Positions 14,170 through 27,600 of a stretch of DNA of 64,000 bases are shown here, one piece after another. The notes under the pieces are model-generated. The model had not been told where the DNA came from. It did not search any database and saw nothing but the letters and a program-made list of their open reading frames with translations. The DNA is from Nipponacmea schrenckii. Its lineage: Eukaryota; Mollusca; Gastropoda; Lottiidae. The stretch lies in the NCBI GenBank assembly GCA_030562195.1, contig CM060200.1, positions 6,572,001 to 6,636,000 on the forward strand, given 5' to 3'. Within the stretch, counting starts at the first letter, position 1. Each line of letters opens with the position of its first letter. The translations under genes and the position numbers were made by a program.

Positions 14170-14352
14170 CAACAATATTTTCGTTATTGGGATAACACTT
14201 TGGCCGAGCGCTCAAGACGGTTGACATGTATTGCTGGCGATTAGGGGCACACTGAGATCGCTGGTTCGAAACCCGTTCGGGTCTCAGCCAATTTTCAGCA
14301 CTAGAATCTGTGCTATACTAAGAAGGTTATCCCAATAACTAAAATATTGTTG
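14170..14352. mobile_element. Short TIR element with a tRNA-like core
   Basis: Two 27-base terminal inverted repeats (14170-14196 and 14326-14352) differ at a single position; each starts CAACAATATTTT from its outer end. Between them is a sequence with a type-II tRNA look: a TGGCCGAGCG...AAGACGG A-box-like block at about 14201-14220 and a GGTTCGAAACC B box near 14263, followed by TCAGCCA. The acceptor stem does not pair, so it is not a functional tRNA gene. No target-site duplication is evident. Confidence 0.65.
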
Positions 14353-14654
14353 AGTTAATAGTTGTCTGAATTCTCAATTAATAGCCTCCCTTTAATTACT
14401 CTTTCACATAAAGTACTATTTATAACTCCGTGATCAAAACAATTCTCGGAAACGGTATAACCACTTATAACATAAAATGAAAATAAGTAGCCTATAGAGA
14501 ATTGAATTCGGTATGTTAAAACAGACTTTAAATTTTTCGATGGAAAACTAATCTTTAACGACCTAAAGTGACATGACACTATTTAAACGTTGTTGTTGTT
14601 AAGTAGCCTGGATCTGGCTTATAATATCAGTAGAGTATATTGCCTTAACTTATA

Positions 14655-15328
14655 TGTATATTATTATGGAAGGGAATAGCTGCCATAATTAGATGCAATG
14701 AAGAAGTGTCTAATTCCATTGTAATTAGTCAAATGACATGTGTAATAAAACAAAATACTTAATATCGAGACAGTTTAAGCAAAGGCTTCAACAATCGAAC
14801 TTGAATGAGAAATCGAAAATGTTACGCATAATAAATTGTTGACCAGAATAAAAAATCATTATTATTATCATGGCAATTGGTGTTGAAAATTCATTCACCG
14901 TCTGTCATGAAGAACAAGACTATAAATTCCACTGGGAGCAGTTCTTAAATGATTTCTATTTTTTGGTCACGTGATGGTCATGTGATGAACGTAAAAGATA
15001 TGACAAAATAGATATGACAAAAGTGAAATGTAATTGGAGAAACTGCACGCGACAAATAACCAATGTGTTATGGAGGGGGGTTTGTGACATACATCTAATG
15101 TAAAATGTATTTAGTAATATTATATTCTACAAAAACAAGAGTGATCTTACCGTTAAACATAAAACTTTTGTTTTAAAACAGTTTACTTTAACAAAAGTTG
15201 TCATATGTTTTTTTATATTAATGTATCTTGTTTTATCACACATGTCATTTGACGTATTACAATGGAATTAAACACTTCTTCATTGCTTCTAATTATGGCA
15301 GCTATTCCATTCCATAGTATATGTATGT
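14655..15328. mobile_element. Non-autonomous DNA transposon with about 110-bp terminal inverted repeats
   Basis: The left arm (about 14655-14766) and right arm (about 15213-15328) are imperfect reverse complements. Shared blocks include GGAATAGCTGCCATAATTAG, GCAATGAAGAAGTGT, 'aattccattgtaat' and 'caaatgacatgtgt'. The roughly 450-base centre has no open frame. Outer ends are uncertain by about 10 bases. Confidence 0.75.
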
Positions 15329-15608
15329 AACACTAGATAGTGAACAATTTAGACTAGATGCTTTTGACACAAGACCAAACACAGTCAGAAGTGTCATACA
15401 CTATCATTAATCGCAAAAGTTGACTGTCCAACTGTCTAAGGTGCTGGTCAACAGTGACTGTCAGGAGTTACTTGTGGCTACAGTTTACAGGTTCACATAT
15501 TGTTGTTGTGAAGAGAAATGAAATGATTGTAATATTTCATGTTTAAGTCTACATTATTATTAAACTTTAATTATTCTAAACCTTATATTTCAGAAAATAT
15601 TTACCAAG

Positions 15609-18600
15609 ATGAACAGTGCAGCCAGGCTTATCACAACTTCAGGAGGGATTTCTTCCGAAGATCAAACGAATGATGATATGATTATAGACCCTCCCGAAAA
15701 TCAAACGAATGATGATATGATTATAGACCCTCCCGAAAATCAAACGGATAATGATATAAATAGGCCTATAGACATTCCCGAAAACACTCAGACAGAAAAT
15801 GATAGTCAGAACAATAGTTCTCCAAAAAAACCTGATAAAATTACTATCAAATATTATGGGACCATTCCTCCTTTGATCATCACCAAGGAAACTAAAGTTA
15901 CCAATGTTGATCATATACTAAAACTATCTCGGAAATATCTTCTGGAAAAATATTTAAAGATGTTTCCTAATAATCAAGGTTTATTCTTTGTTACTGCACC
16001 ATTATTTGGTTTGATTGATGAAAAACACAAATATTGGTTAGTCTCTACTGATACACTGACTTGTAAATCACCTACTTATTACTATAGATTTCAGTTCTGC
16101 TTACCACTTGAAAGTTACAGTTTTCGCAAACTATTTCAAAGAGATAAATTTGTCTCTGTATATTTTTTTACTCAATGTCGAGATGACTTTATCAACAATA
16201 GAATACCAACCTTATACACAGAGGAAAAACAAAGTGAAATGCTGGGCTTTGTGTCTATGGACTATAGAATACCTAAGTCTAGTTATGACTATAAATTTGT
16301 CACCAATCAGACATCTGAGATACCACCTACTCATAACCCTTTACAAGCTTATAAATTTTGTTCAATATGGAAACATTTGCCTAAAACGTGCAGAACTGAA
16401 TTTTACTCTCCATTCAGTTATGTGAAACTGTATCGTGCTATACATGAAGAACTAAGAAGGGAACACCTTACTCTAGATAACCCACCCAAATTGCAGATGG
16501 AGTATGTGCAGGGTATATTCCAGGGTGCCCCAGAATACTGTATTGATGATTATAGTGGAACACCTGTAAATGAACTCAATACTGAGAACAAACTGATGAA
16601 TATTAAAATTCAACCATATAAAGAACCATCTGGTGTCTATTATAATGAAGTAAGTACCCAGGCTAGTTATTTAAGAGATTGAAAAATATAAATGTGTATA
16701 TTGGACACATTCCATTCAGCTTCAATTTGCAATTTACAGTATTCTAGATTTCTATACCATTCAATGGTTTATGCAATAATGAATTACATTAGATGAGATA
16801 TGAAATTAAATAAATTTACAATTAATTAGGTTGCACATTGCCTAAAGTCAAAACTTTACAATTAATAAGATAAAGTCAAATCTTTTTAGACATAAATATT
16901 AGATTGGAATTTGAAACTTAATTTATTAAATAGTTAATTGATTTTTCTTTTTGAACAGCATCGTATTTATCCCATAAGTGATATATTTGATATAGAATAT
17001 GAAAAGGAGCCTAGTTTTAATGGAATGGATATAAGAGTTAGAGTACTATTATCTTCAAAACCTCCAGAGGTAATTTGTACACATTTACTGAGATTTAAGA
17101 GATTACTTTTTCTGCTATTAGACTAATGTGCTATATCTTGGTATTTTCTTCAGAAATTCTGGGATGAGACTACTAGCAACTGTTACATTGGACAATTTAC
17201 TAGTTTCAGTCTGTTAAAATAAGTGGAGTATCTATTCAGTGATAAGTTATATTATCATGTTTTATAAAATTGGTTTTTTTATTTATAGATTATAAAATTT
17301 GACTATTTAAGTGGTTTATCATTTGCATATAAGTTACTGGGATATCATAGAATAATAGTAAATTATCATTATCAATTACCTAAGGAATTAGACAGCTCAG
17401 CTTCAAAATCTGACCTTAAAGAATTAAACAGTTTTGGTCCTGTGATGTAAGTATAATGGTACTTGTTTGATAGTCCACATTACCCACATATTTGAACATG
17501 GGTGATGTCATTGCTCTTGTCCCTACCTCCTTAGAGTTTGCAATTTATTGGAACTGATTGGTATTTGGTCACATTGAACATTAGCAGTTTGAACATTAGT
17601 GACTTACTTTTTGGGTTATCTCCCTTGCATCTGAATAATAGAACAGCTTAAGCTCCATCTCAATTCAAATAATCAGAACATAAAATCCAGTATCCAAAGA
17701 ATCTTAGTTTATGGCAATTACATGCATAAATAAGAATGTTTTTAGACATGGTTGCTTATTGAATTGACTTGTTGGCCCTTTCATTTAGTATTTTTTTTTT
17801 TAATCTTGTATTTTTAGTAGTCTTTGTGAATTCCAGAAATACATCATTAACATTTATATCATGGAATTGTTTCAGGAACAACGATGCTCATTCCATAATG
17901 ATTACAAAATTAAATGATTTCAAGAAAACGAATATGGGGATAACCAATGTGTACCTTATTGCACAAGATATGGAGGAAGAAAAATATCACATTTACAGCT
18001 GTAGTTTATGTAGTCAACATCAAATATCCCAATACCCATTAGAAATATGTAATGGGGGTTATTCTGTGAAAAAGAACGATGAAATAAAAACATTTTGTGA
18101 AACACCTCAATTATTGACATTTTTAGGTTCGACATTTGGTAGACAGATTAAACCTAATACATGTATGTTTGATTTTTATACTCCGAATTTTATGTTCATT
18201 TGTTTCTAATTGGTTGTATTTTCATTTTGAAATTTTGTTCGGACGAAAACCTCAGAGAGACTTCAGCTAGGCTATTGTCTTGACATCATCGGAAATGTTA
18301 AGCTTGTTTCATGACACATTTGATAAATTCAATCGTCAGCGATATAAAATGGACTGTAAATAAGTCATTATATTGATACATAGCATGAATGATTCTAAAA
18401 GCAGTAAAGACAATTCTCAGTAAATGAGAGTAAATACTGTAAGAAAATTCCAAATGGAAAAAAACTTCTTCTAATCCTGTATAACTTGTTTATAGGTAAC
18501 GGAAATGTTTGGATAAAGAAAATATTTGCTAGAAATAATGAGAAGACACGTGACAGAAGTGAAACATCTAATAAGAATGATTCAGGTCCACGTTTTTTTT

Positions 18601-21600
18601 CACCAAATCAATATATTATTGATCGAGATGCTGATAAGGGTAAGGAGTTTGAATTGTTAAAAGAAAACTTCTCTCATAGAACAGATATATTTTCATGAGT
18701 ATAACCTTATCTTAATTAATTGTGCATTGACAAGGCTTGTGTCAGACTTTTAATACAACATTCTAATTTGCACCCAATTTTAAATTTTCAATGAAATATT
18801 GAATGGAATGAAATCAAGTATTGCAATTAAAGGCCATGGTTTGCTATTCTCAAGGGTTGATTTAGTTCTGGAATATTTTTTAATAGTTTTCAGATTTTCA
18901 AGAAATGCATGAAAATTTTATTCTGACTTCATTTATACTTCAACCAAAGAAATTTTACTTGATAAGACAATTTGTCATTTAACGTGTATAATTCTGGACA
19001 CAAATAAATTTGAAGGCTCAGATGTCAACAATGAGCTGTGAGCAGTATTACCAATTAGCTTACCTACAATATTTCTGTTTCTGAGACTAAGTTCAATTTG
19101 TGAAACGAGTGGTGAATCTATCCCTTCAATCTGTCTTGAACTGTCAATGAAACAAAATCATGTAAATAATATCATTAAATAAAATCATGAAATTATATCA
19201 TGAGATAAAATCATGTAATAATTTCATGAGATAAAATAATGTTATAATATCATGAGACAAAATCATGTAATAATATCATGAGATAAAATCATGTAATAAT
19301 ATCATGAGATAAAATCATGTAATAATATCTTAAGATAAAATCATGAAATTATATCATGAGATAAAATCATGTAATAATTTCATGAGATAAAATAATGTTA
19401 TAATATCATGAGACAAAATCATGTAATAATATCATGAGATAAAATCATGTAATAATATCATGAGATAAAATCATGTAATAATATCTTAAGATAAAATCAT
19501 GAAATTATATCATGAGATAAAATCATGTAATAATTTCATGAGATAAAATAATGTTATAATATCATGAGACAAAATCATGTAATAATTTCATGAGATAAAT
19601 TCATCTTACAATATCATGAGATAAAATCATGTAATAATATCATGAGATAAAATCATGTAATAGTATCATGAGATAAAATCATGTAATAATATCATGAGAT
19701 AAAATCATGTAATGATATGAGATACGATCATGTAATAATATCATGAGATAAAATCATATAATAATATCATGAGATAAAATTATGTACTTATATCATGAGA
19801 TAAGATCATGTAGTAATATCATGAGATAAAATCTTGTAATAATGTGAGACATATCAATAGACAAAATCATGTAATTTTATCCTGAGACAAAATCATTTTC
19901 ATAATATCATTAGACAGACATATCATGAGACGAAATCATTTAATGATATCTTTTGACATATGATATCATGAGGATATGTCATGAGATGTAATCATGTAAT
20001 AATATGAGGCATAATCATGTAATAATATCATGAGATAAAATCATGTAATAATATCATGAGATAAAATCATGTAATGATATGAGATAAGATCATGTAATAA
20101 TATCATGAGATAAAATCATGTAATAATATCATGAGATAAAATCATGTAATGATATCATGAGATAAGATCATGTAATAATATCATGAGATAAAATCTTGTA
20201 ATAATATCATGAGACAAAATGATGTAATAATATGAGACGTATCAATAGACAAAATGATATGAGATAAGATCATGTAATAATATCATGAGATAAAATCATA
20301 TAATAATATCATGAGATAAAATTATGTAATGATATCATGAGATAAGATCATGTAATAATATCATGAGATAAAATCTTGTAATAATGTGAGACATATCAAT
20401 AGACAAAATCATGTAATTTTATCCTGAGACAAAATCATTTTCATAATATCATTAGACAGACATATCATGAGACAAAATCATTTAATGATATCTTTTGACA
20501 TAATGATATCATGAGGATATGTCATGAGACGTAATCATGTAATAATATGAGACATAATCATGTAATAATATCATGAGATAAAATCATGTAATAAAATCAT
20601 GAGATAAAATCATGTAATGATATGAGATAAGATCATGTAATAATATCATGAGATAAAATCATGTAATAATATCATGAGATAAAATCATGTAATGATATCA
20701 TGAGATAAGATCATGTAATAATATCATGAGATAAAATCTTGTAATAATATCATGAGACAAAATGATGTAATAATATGAGACGTATCAATAGACAAAATCA
20801 TGTAATTTTATCCTGAGACAAAATCATTTTCATAATATCATGAGACAGACATATCATGAGACAAAATCATTTAATAATATCTTTTGACATATCGTGAGAC
20901 AAAATCATTTAATAATCTTTTGACATAAGAGATAAAATCATTTTCATAATATCATGAGACAGACATATCATGAGACAAAATCATTTTCATAATATCATGA
21001 GACAGACATATCGTGAGACAAAATCATTTAATAATATTTTGACAAATCATGTAATGATATCATGAGGATATGTCATTTGACGTTATCATTTAATAATATG
21101 AGACATAATCATGTAATAATATCATGAGATAAAATCATGTAATAATATTATCTGTTGTTATTTTGTAGAAGGTGATTTATGTTTGGATATAATACAAGTA
21201 AGACAGTCAAGTAGTAGAGAAACTGTCATGTCTATGATTCAGTTCAAGCCTGCAATACCATTGCCTGTAAAACCAATCACTGATGTAATTTTATTTTCAT
21301 TATTTCATTCTACCTCCCTCAATACTTCATTGATCTGTTGCTTTTTTTACACCCACATTATTATGTCATTTATTGTTGCCAACCCTGTCCGTCCATCGGT
21401 CCACAATTGACTACAAGTTCAATATTAACAATTTTTAGATGAACGGCTTTTGAGTTCATGTATATTGATGAGTTCTTGGACTAGGCCCAAATTGTGGTTC
21501 ATTAAGACAAATAGTATTGGATTGTCAACCTATGTGAAAACAAAAAATATGCTTTCAAGTGGGCGTATCTTGCTAGGCAACAGCTTGTTATAGTTAAAGT

Positions 21601-24600
21601 ATGATTTTGCAAAGTCATTTATTGACTATGCAATGCATTGGACTTATATAAATAATTACTAAATATCATAGTTTTCAAAGATAAAAAATCTCAATATCTA
21701 TCCTGATTTTAATGTAATGTTTAATTCTAAAATTGTTTTGAAGTGAAACATTTCTTTTTTCAGGATTTGATAGAATTATCTGATATTTTACACAAAATTA
21801 AGTGTTCAACATTTGTTAAATTTTATGGAGTATCAACAGGTCTGCCATACAAAGTGTTTGTTGATTGTTCACCACATGGTTCTCTGCACTCTATCATTAG
21901 AAACAAGTTCAGAAATCCTGAAGAAGAATCAAACTCTAAAACTGATGAAACGGAAAAGATAAGCTTACTTCAATTTGTAACTACTGTTACAACTGTTTGT
22001 AAAGGTCTAGAATATCTGGTAAGAGGAAAGATTTTGTAAATATTATCTATTTTTAGGTAAAGAATGGAATTGTGAGTCTATTCTTGAGATCCTCCCTTAT
22101 ATAGAAATGAAGACATGAAATAGACATAGAAAATAAAATTCCTTTTTTGAGGTATATTTGAGGTACTTATGCTATTTTCAAACATTTAGAGTACTTTTGA
22201 AGACTGATAAAAATGGTGAATCTATCCCTTTAGTTATAAAACTAATAAGAATGACAAACTAAAATCTCAAACATCTTGATATTATTAATTGAATATATAT
22301 GTATAAATATATGCCTATTGTTTAATAATTTTTTATTTGTGTTTAGTGGAAAAATGGTTTATATCATGGAAATATTAAATGCAAGAATGTATATGTTTAT
22401 GGACTGACTAATATACAGTTTGATGTCAAAATTGGACATCCAGGATTAGTAAAGTTTTATAATAAACAACCTCTTAGTGAAGCCATTAATGCTGAAAGGT
22501 AAGATACTGTAAGGCTAGAAACTAATGCGTCAACAAATTAATGCGACATGGGGTATAGAGACTAAAATGCGACTACAAATTAATGCGCTCTGCGATAGGT
22601 GTCGCATTTTTTAATATCATAAAAAAGAAAAGGGCTTCCCGGAATTCTACAAGTGTTTAATGAATGAAGACATGAACAATGATCAAGATTTTTATATATT
22701 GTCGTCACCCCCGTCCGTCCGTCCGTCCACAATTGCTTGTGAACGCAATAGAGGCTACAGTTTTTGTCGGATATAAATGAAACTTGCTGTGATTATATAT
22801 ATTGATGAGATCTGGGACAAGTTCAAAATTGGCTATTTTTAGATGAATGGTTTTTGAGTTATTGCACTTGACTTAGCCAAAACACGTCAAAATTGGCTTG
22901 TGAACGCGATAGAGACTGCAGTTTTCATCGGATTTGAATGAAACTTTTTGTGATTATTTATATCGATGAGATCTCGGACAAGTTTGAAATCGGCGATTTT
23001 TCGTTGAATGGTTTTTGAGTAATTGCACTTGAATTAGCCAAAACGCGTCAAAATTGGCTTGTGAACGCAATAGAGACTACAGTTTTCATCAGATTTGAAT
23101 GAAACTTGCTGTGATCATTTATATTGATTAGATCTTGAACAAGTTTGAAATTGGCAATTTTTCCATGAATGGTTTTTGAGTTTTTGCACTTGACTTGGCC
23201 AAAACGCGTCAAAATTGACTTGTGAACGGGATAGAGACTACAGTTTTCATCATATTTGAATGAAACTTGCTGTGATCATTTATATTGATGAGATCTTGGA
23301 CAAGTTGAAATTGGTGATTTTTCGATGAATGGTTTTTGAGTTATTGCACTTGACTTAGTCAAAACGCATCAAAATTGGCTTGTGAAGGCGATAGAGATCA
23401 CAATTTTCATTTGATTTGAATGGAATTTGGTGTTATCATTCATATTGATGAAATCTTGGACAAGTTTGATCATGACGATTTTTGGGTGAACGTTTTTTGA
23501 GTTATTGGCCTTGACTAAGTCAAATTGCGTCTAAATAGACTTGTGAACACGATAGAGACAACAGTTTTCATCTGATTGGAATGAAATTTGGTGTGATCAT
23601 TGAAGTTGATGTCATCTTGGTCAAGTTCGAAATTGACATTTCGATATACTGTTTTTGAGTTATTGCACTTGGCTTAGTCAAAACGCGGCTTGTGATTGCG
23701 ATAGACAATACAGTTTTCATCTGATTTTAATGAAATTTGTTGTGAACATTTATATTGACGAGAACTTGGATTAGACCTAAATAATCTTAGAGTTTTTGCC
23801 TGTGTTAAAACAGAAAATATATTTTAAAGTGGGCGTATCTTGCCAGGCAACCACTTGTATCTTTAAATAGTCAAGTGTGAAAATCTTTTGTTTTTAACGT
23901 CATTGATTACTTATCAGCTTCAAATTTAGAGATAATAACCTAATTACTTAATCCCACCGGTCTCAATTTAAATACTTGACTGATTCTACCTTTGTCCATC
24001 ATATGATTTTATTTTCCTTTAATTCACTTGGAAATATGTATTTAAAAATGCGGATCCAAATTAATGCGATCGCGCATAGGTCGCATTTAATGCACTAATT
24101 TCTATCTCGCAATAATTTGTAGCCTTACAGTACACTAGTACAAAAAACTTCTTACGGATAACTGTTATACAGAAAATACAATCATATTGATATTATTATT
24201 ATGTATCTTATTGCAGGATACCTTGGATTGGTGTAGAGCTATTTGAGGATTTAAGTAGAGGTTCAATAGAATCAGAAGTCTACTGTTTTTCAACATTTAT
24301 CTGGGAGTTCCTTTCTTATGGAAAACAACCAGCCTGCGAGCTTAACAATGCTAAAGAGGTAAGTTGACTTTACTTTTCCTATCATACACAGGAATGTCAT
24401 ATGAAAATATATAAAGAGCTGAGAACAGCACTTTGCATGGCTCTTGACATAGCTCATTCTCTCAGTGTTAGTAAGAGAATGTGATACAGTCGTCCAAAGT
24501 TGTAAAAAATGTCAATTTCTGGATGGCTATAAAGACGAAAGTTAAAGTTCGTAACCAATATGAGCATGCCTATGGATAGCTGAGGTCAAGGACATTCTGC

Positions 24601-27600
24601 TTTGAAAATTTCAAGGTCATTGAAGGTCAAGATCACTTGATATAGACTTTTGAATTTTCAAAAAATCAGTAGTAAACAACCACACCAACATTCCTCTTCT
24701 TTAAATCATGTTTCAGAAAATGAATTATTTTAAAGATGGCAAAACACTGAGCAAACCTCAGATATTAAATCATGATTGTATGGATTCCGAATTCAAAAAT
24801 GATATAAAAGACGATTTGTGGAAATTAATGTGTGAATGTTGGTCAGTAAATCCTGAAAATAGACCCGATGTGGAGAAAATCATTTCAAGACTTCAGAAAA
24901 GTAAGTTACTATGAAATGTTATGAATTTATCTTTGAAATATTGAACCAGAAATTTAATCAATGGTTTGGTAAATCGTGATTTGTTTCAAGAAAGGTCAGA
25001 TAAAAGGTTAATATATTGATGATATTAATCACTGCTCTTTGTATTTATATTTACAGTGTACAGTCAGTATGGGACTGTGACTGAAGAAACAGTTAATATT
25101 GAAAGCTTAAAACAGTTTAATTCACCCAAGAGTCATGTGTGTAGTATCATAAATGCTAAACAGCTTCAATTTGGAGAGGTGCTGGGAAAAGTAAGCATTA
25201 ATATACATCATAGTAGGCCAATGAGGAAATTGTTGTTTGGTTCACAAAACAACATTGATCATCTGAAACTTTTAAATAATTCTGCCTTATTCACTAGAGT
25301 TTGACTTGGGCCATGACTTTTTTTTGTCGAAAAAATGTTCTGCTCAAATTTATGAAAGTTATACCAAAATCTTGAGGAATGTGTCCTTGAATCCAGTTGT
25401 TGATTTTTGAAAACCAAAACTAATATCAACTTATTACTATGATTTTGTATATTTGAATGTTGAATGTGTAAGAATATTTTTGTTGAGATTTCAAGGCGTT
25501 ATCATGAGCATCTACATTTTTTTTTCAAGACTCTATATAATTATATTTCAGGGCCATTATGGTATAGTAAGACAGGCTACATATTTTCCTGATACTAAAA
25601 AAAGAGACTGTTACCAACAAGTTGCAGTAAAACTGACACATGATTTATCCACAGAAACGCCAGCAAATCGTGAACTTAAAAAAAGGCTATTTGAAGCTGA
25701 AATTAAAACAATGGAAATGGCTCAACATAAGTATGTTATCAAGATTATAGGAGTTTGTTATTCAGGTACGTTTCTTGGGGTTTAAAGTAAATAATTAAAA
25801 ATAACAAAAATTGATTGTACATATTATTATCTTGATTATTAGAATGTATGTTACTTAGAATTAAGGCCTAGTCCAACATGATCAGACTACATCTGATCAA
25901 CTCTCTGACAATATCTTAAGTATACTGGGGTGTTCCAGGTCTCATCTGTGGCTTCTTCTTGAAAGAGAGCAAAAATATGATGTGGACTGGTCCAGTCCTG
26001 TGTCAGGAAGGCCTGGATGTTGTCCATAACTGACCTGGTCCATTTTGCCATCTATTTTTGAAATATCATCCACAGTCCGAAGAGTGGTCTGGGAAAAGCC
26101 GGTGTGTTTTGTCCGGGGCTACTTCTTGTTAATATCAACTTTTTGAAGCTTTCAAATTTGTGCTTGCCCATTACTTTGATCATTTACATGAAATCAGATC
26201 TTAGATTGTGATCGTATTTCAATGAGGAATAAGTCTTCTGTAATCATCTCAATTAAGTTGATATATACAGATAATCTAATGTTCCAATTTTATTTGATTT
26301 CCATAAGGCTGTACAGAATATCCATCGTCCACACAATTAGGCCAAATTTTCCTCCCTTTATGAAAACTATAAAAGATTTTAATACAGATGTTTAAATTTT
26401 GTAGGAGAATCTCAATCAGTAGTAATGGAGTTAATTTCTAAAGGAGATTTAGCCAAATGGTTAAAAGGGCACAAAAAAAAAGACTTGAATGATCCATATC
26501 GTAATGTTTATCTAAAGTTTGTAAAAGAAATAGCAGAGGTAGTTATTTTTATCATAAGTTTGTTTCACTGTTATACATACATATATATACATACCTTGTA
26601 GGGAATAATTATTTTTAAATTGTGATCAGAAATTATAACAAGTGGATACGCCCACTTTAAAATATATTTTCTGTTTTAACACAGGCAAAAACTCTAACAT
26701 TATTTAGGTCTAATCCAAGTTATTGTCAATATTAATGTTCACACCAAATTTCTTTAAAATCAGATGAAAACTGTATTGTCTATCGCAATCACAAGCCGCG
26801 TTTTTGACTACGTCAAGTGCAATAACTCAAAAACAGTATATCGAAATGTCAATTTCGAACTTGACCAAGATGACATCAACTTCAATGATCACACCAAATT
26901 TCATTCTAATCAGATGAAAACTGTTGTCTCTATCGTGTTCACAATTCTATTTCGACGCAATTTGACTTAGTCAAGGTTAATAACTCAAAAAACGTTCACC
27001 CAAAAATCGTCACGATCAAACTTGTCCAAGATTTCAATTTTGAGGCGTTTTGACTAAGTCAGGTGCAATAACTCAAAAACCATTTATCGCAAAATCGCTA
27101 ATGTCAAACTTGTCCAAGATCTCATCAATATAAATGATCACAGCAAGTTTCATTCAAATCTGATGAAAACTGTAGTCTCTATCACATTCACAAGCCAATT
27201 TTGAAGTGTTTTGGTTAAATCAAGTGCAATAACTCAAAAACCATTCATCGAAAAATCGCCAATTTTGAACTTGTCCCAGATCTCATCAATATTAATGATC
27301 ACAGCAAGTTTCATTCAAATCCAACAAAAACTTTAGCCTCTATTGCGTTTACAAGCAATTTTGGACGGACGGACGGACCGACCAACGGACAGGGGTTATG
27401 ACAATATACAACCACATTATAATGTGGGCGTAGTGGTTTGATCTCAAAGCATAGTAGGATCACTGAAACTCATGTCTTGTAGATAGCCCAAATTTTTATT
27501 CAACAATTCGCTTTAAAAAATTTGATGAGAGCGAAAGTATTTAAGGTGAAAACTACTTCAACCCTTTACCAATACCTTCTGCTGAGTAATAACTTGTTAC

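Noticed and set aside
14201..14290. Functional tRNA gene
   Set aside because: A and B box-like blocks exist, but the acceptor and T stems do not pair properly and it is enclosed by transposon-type inverted repeats.
15639..15914. Minus-strand frame with IIIRLIFGRVYNH repeats
   Set aside because: Antisense of the JAK 39-bp coding repeat, which alone explains its periodicity.
19155..21150. Regular array considered as CRISPR-like
   Set aside because: Units are contiguous with no unique spacers, and the host is a eukaryote; it is a minisatellite.
26764..26970. 68-codon open frame inside the JAK intron
   Set aside because: Lies within core repeats of a Helentron relative and has no kinase-like content.
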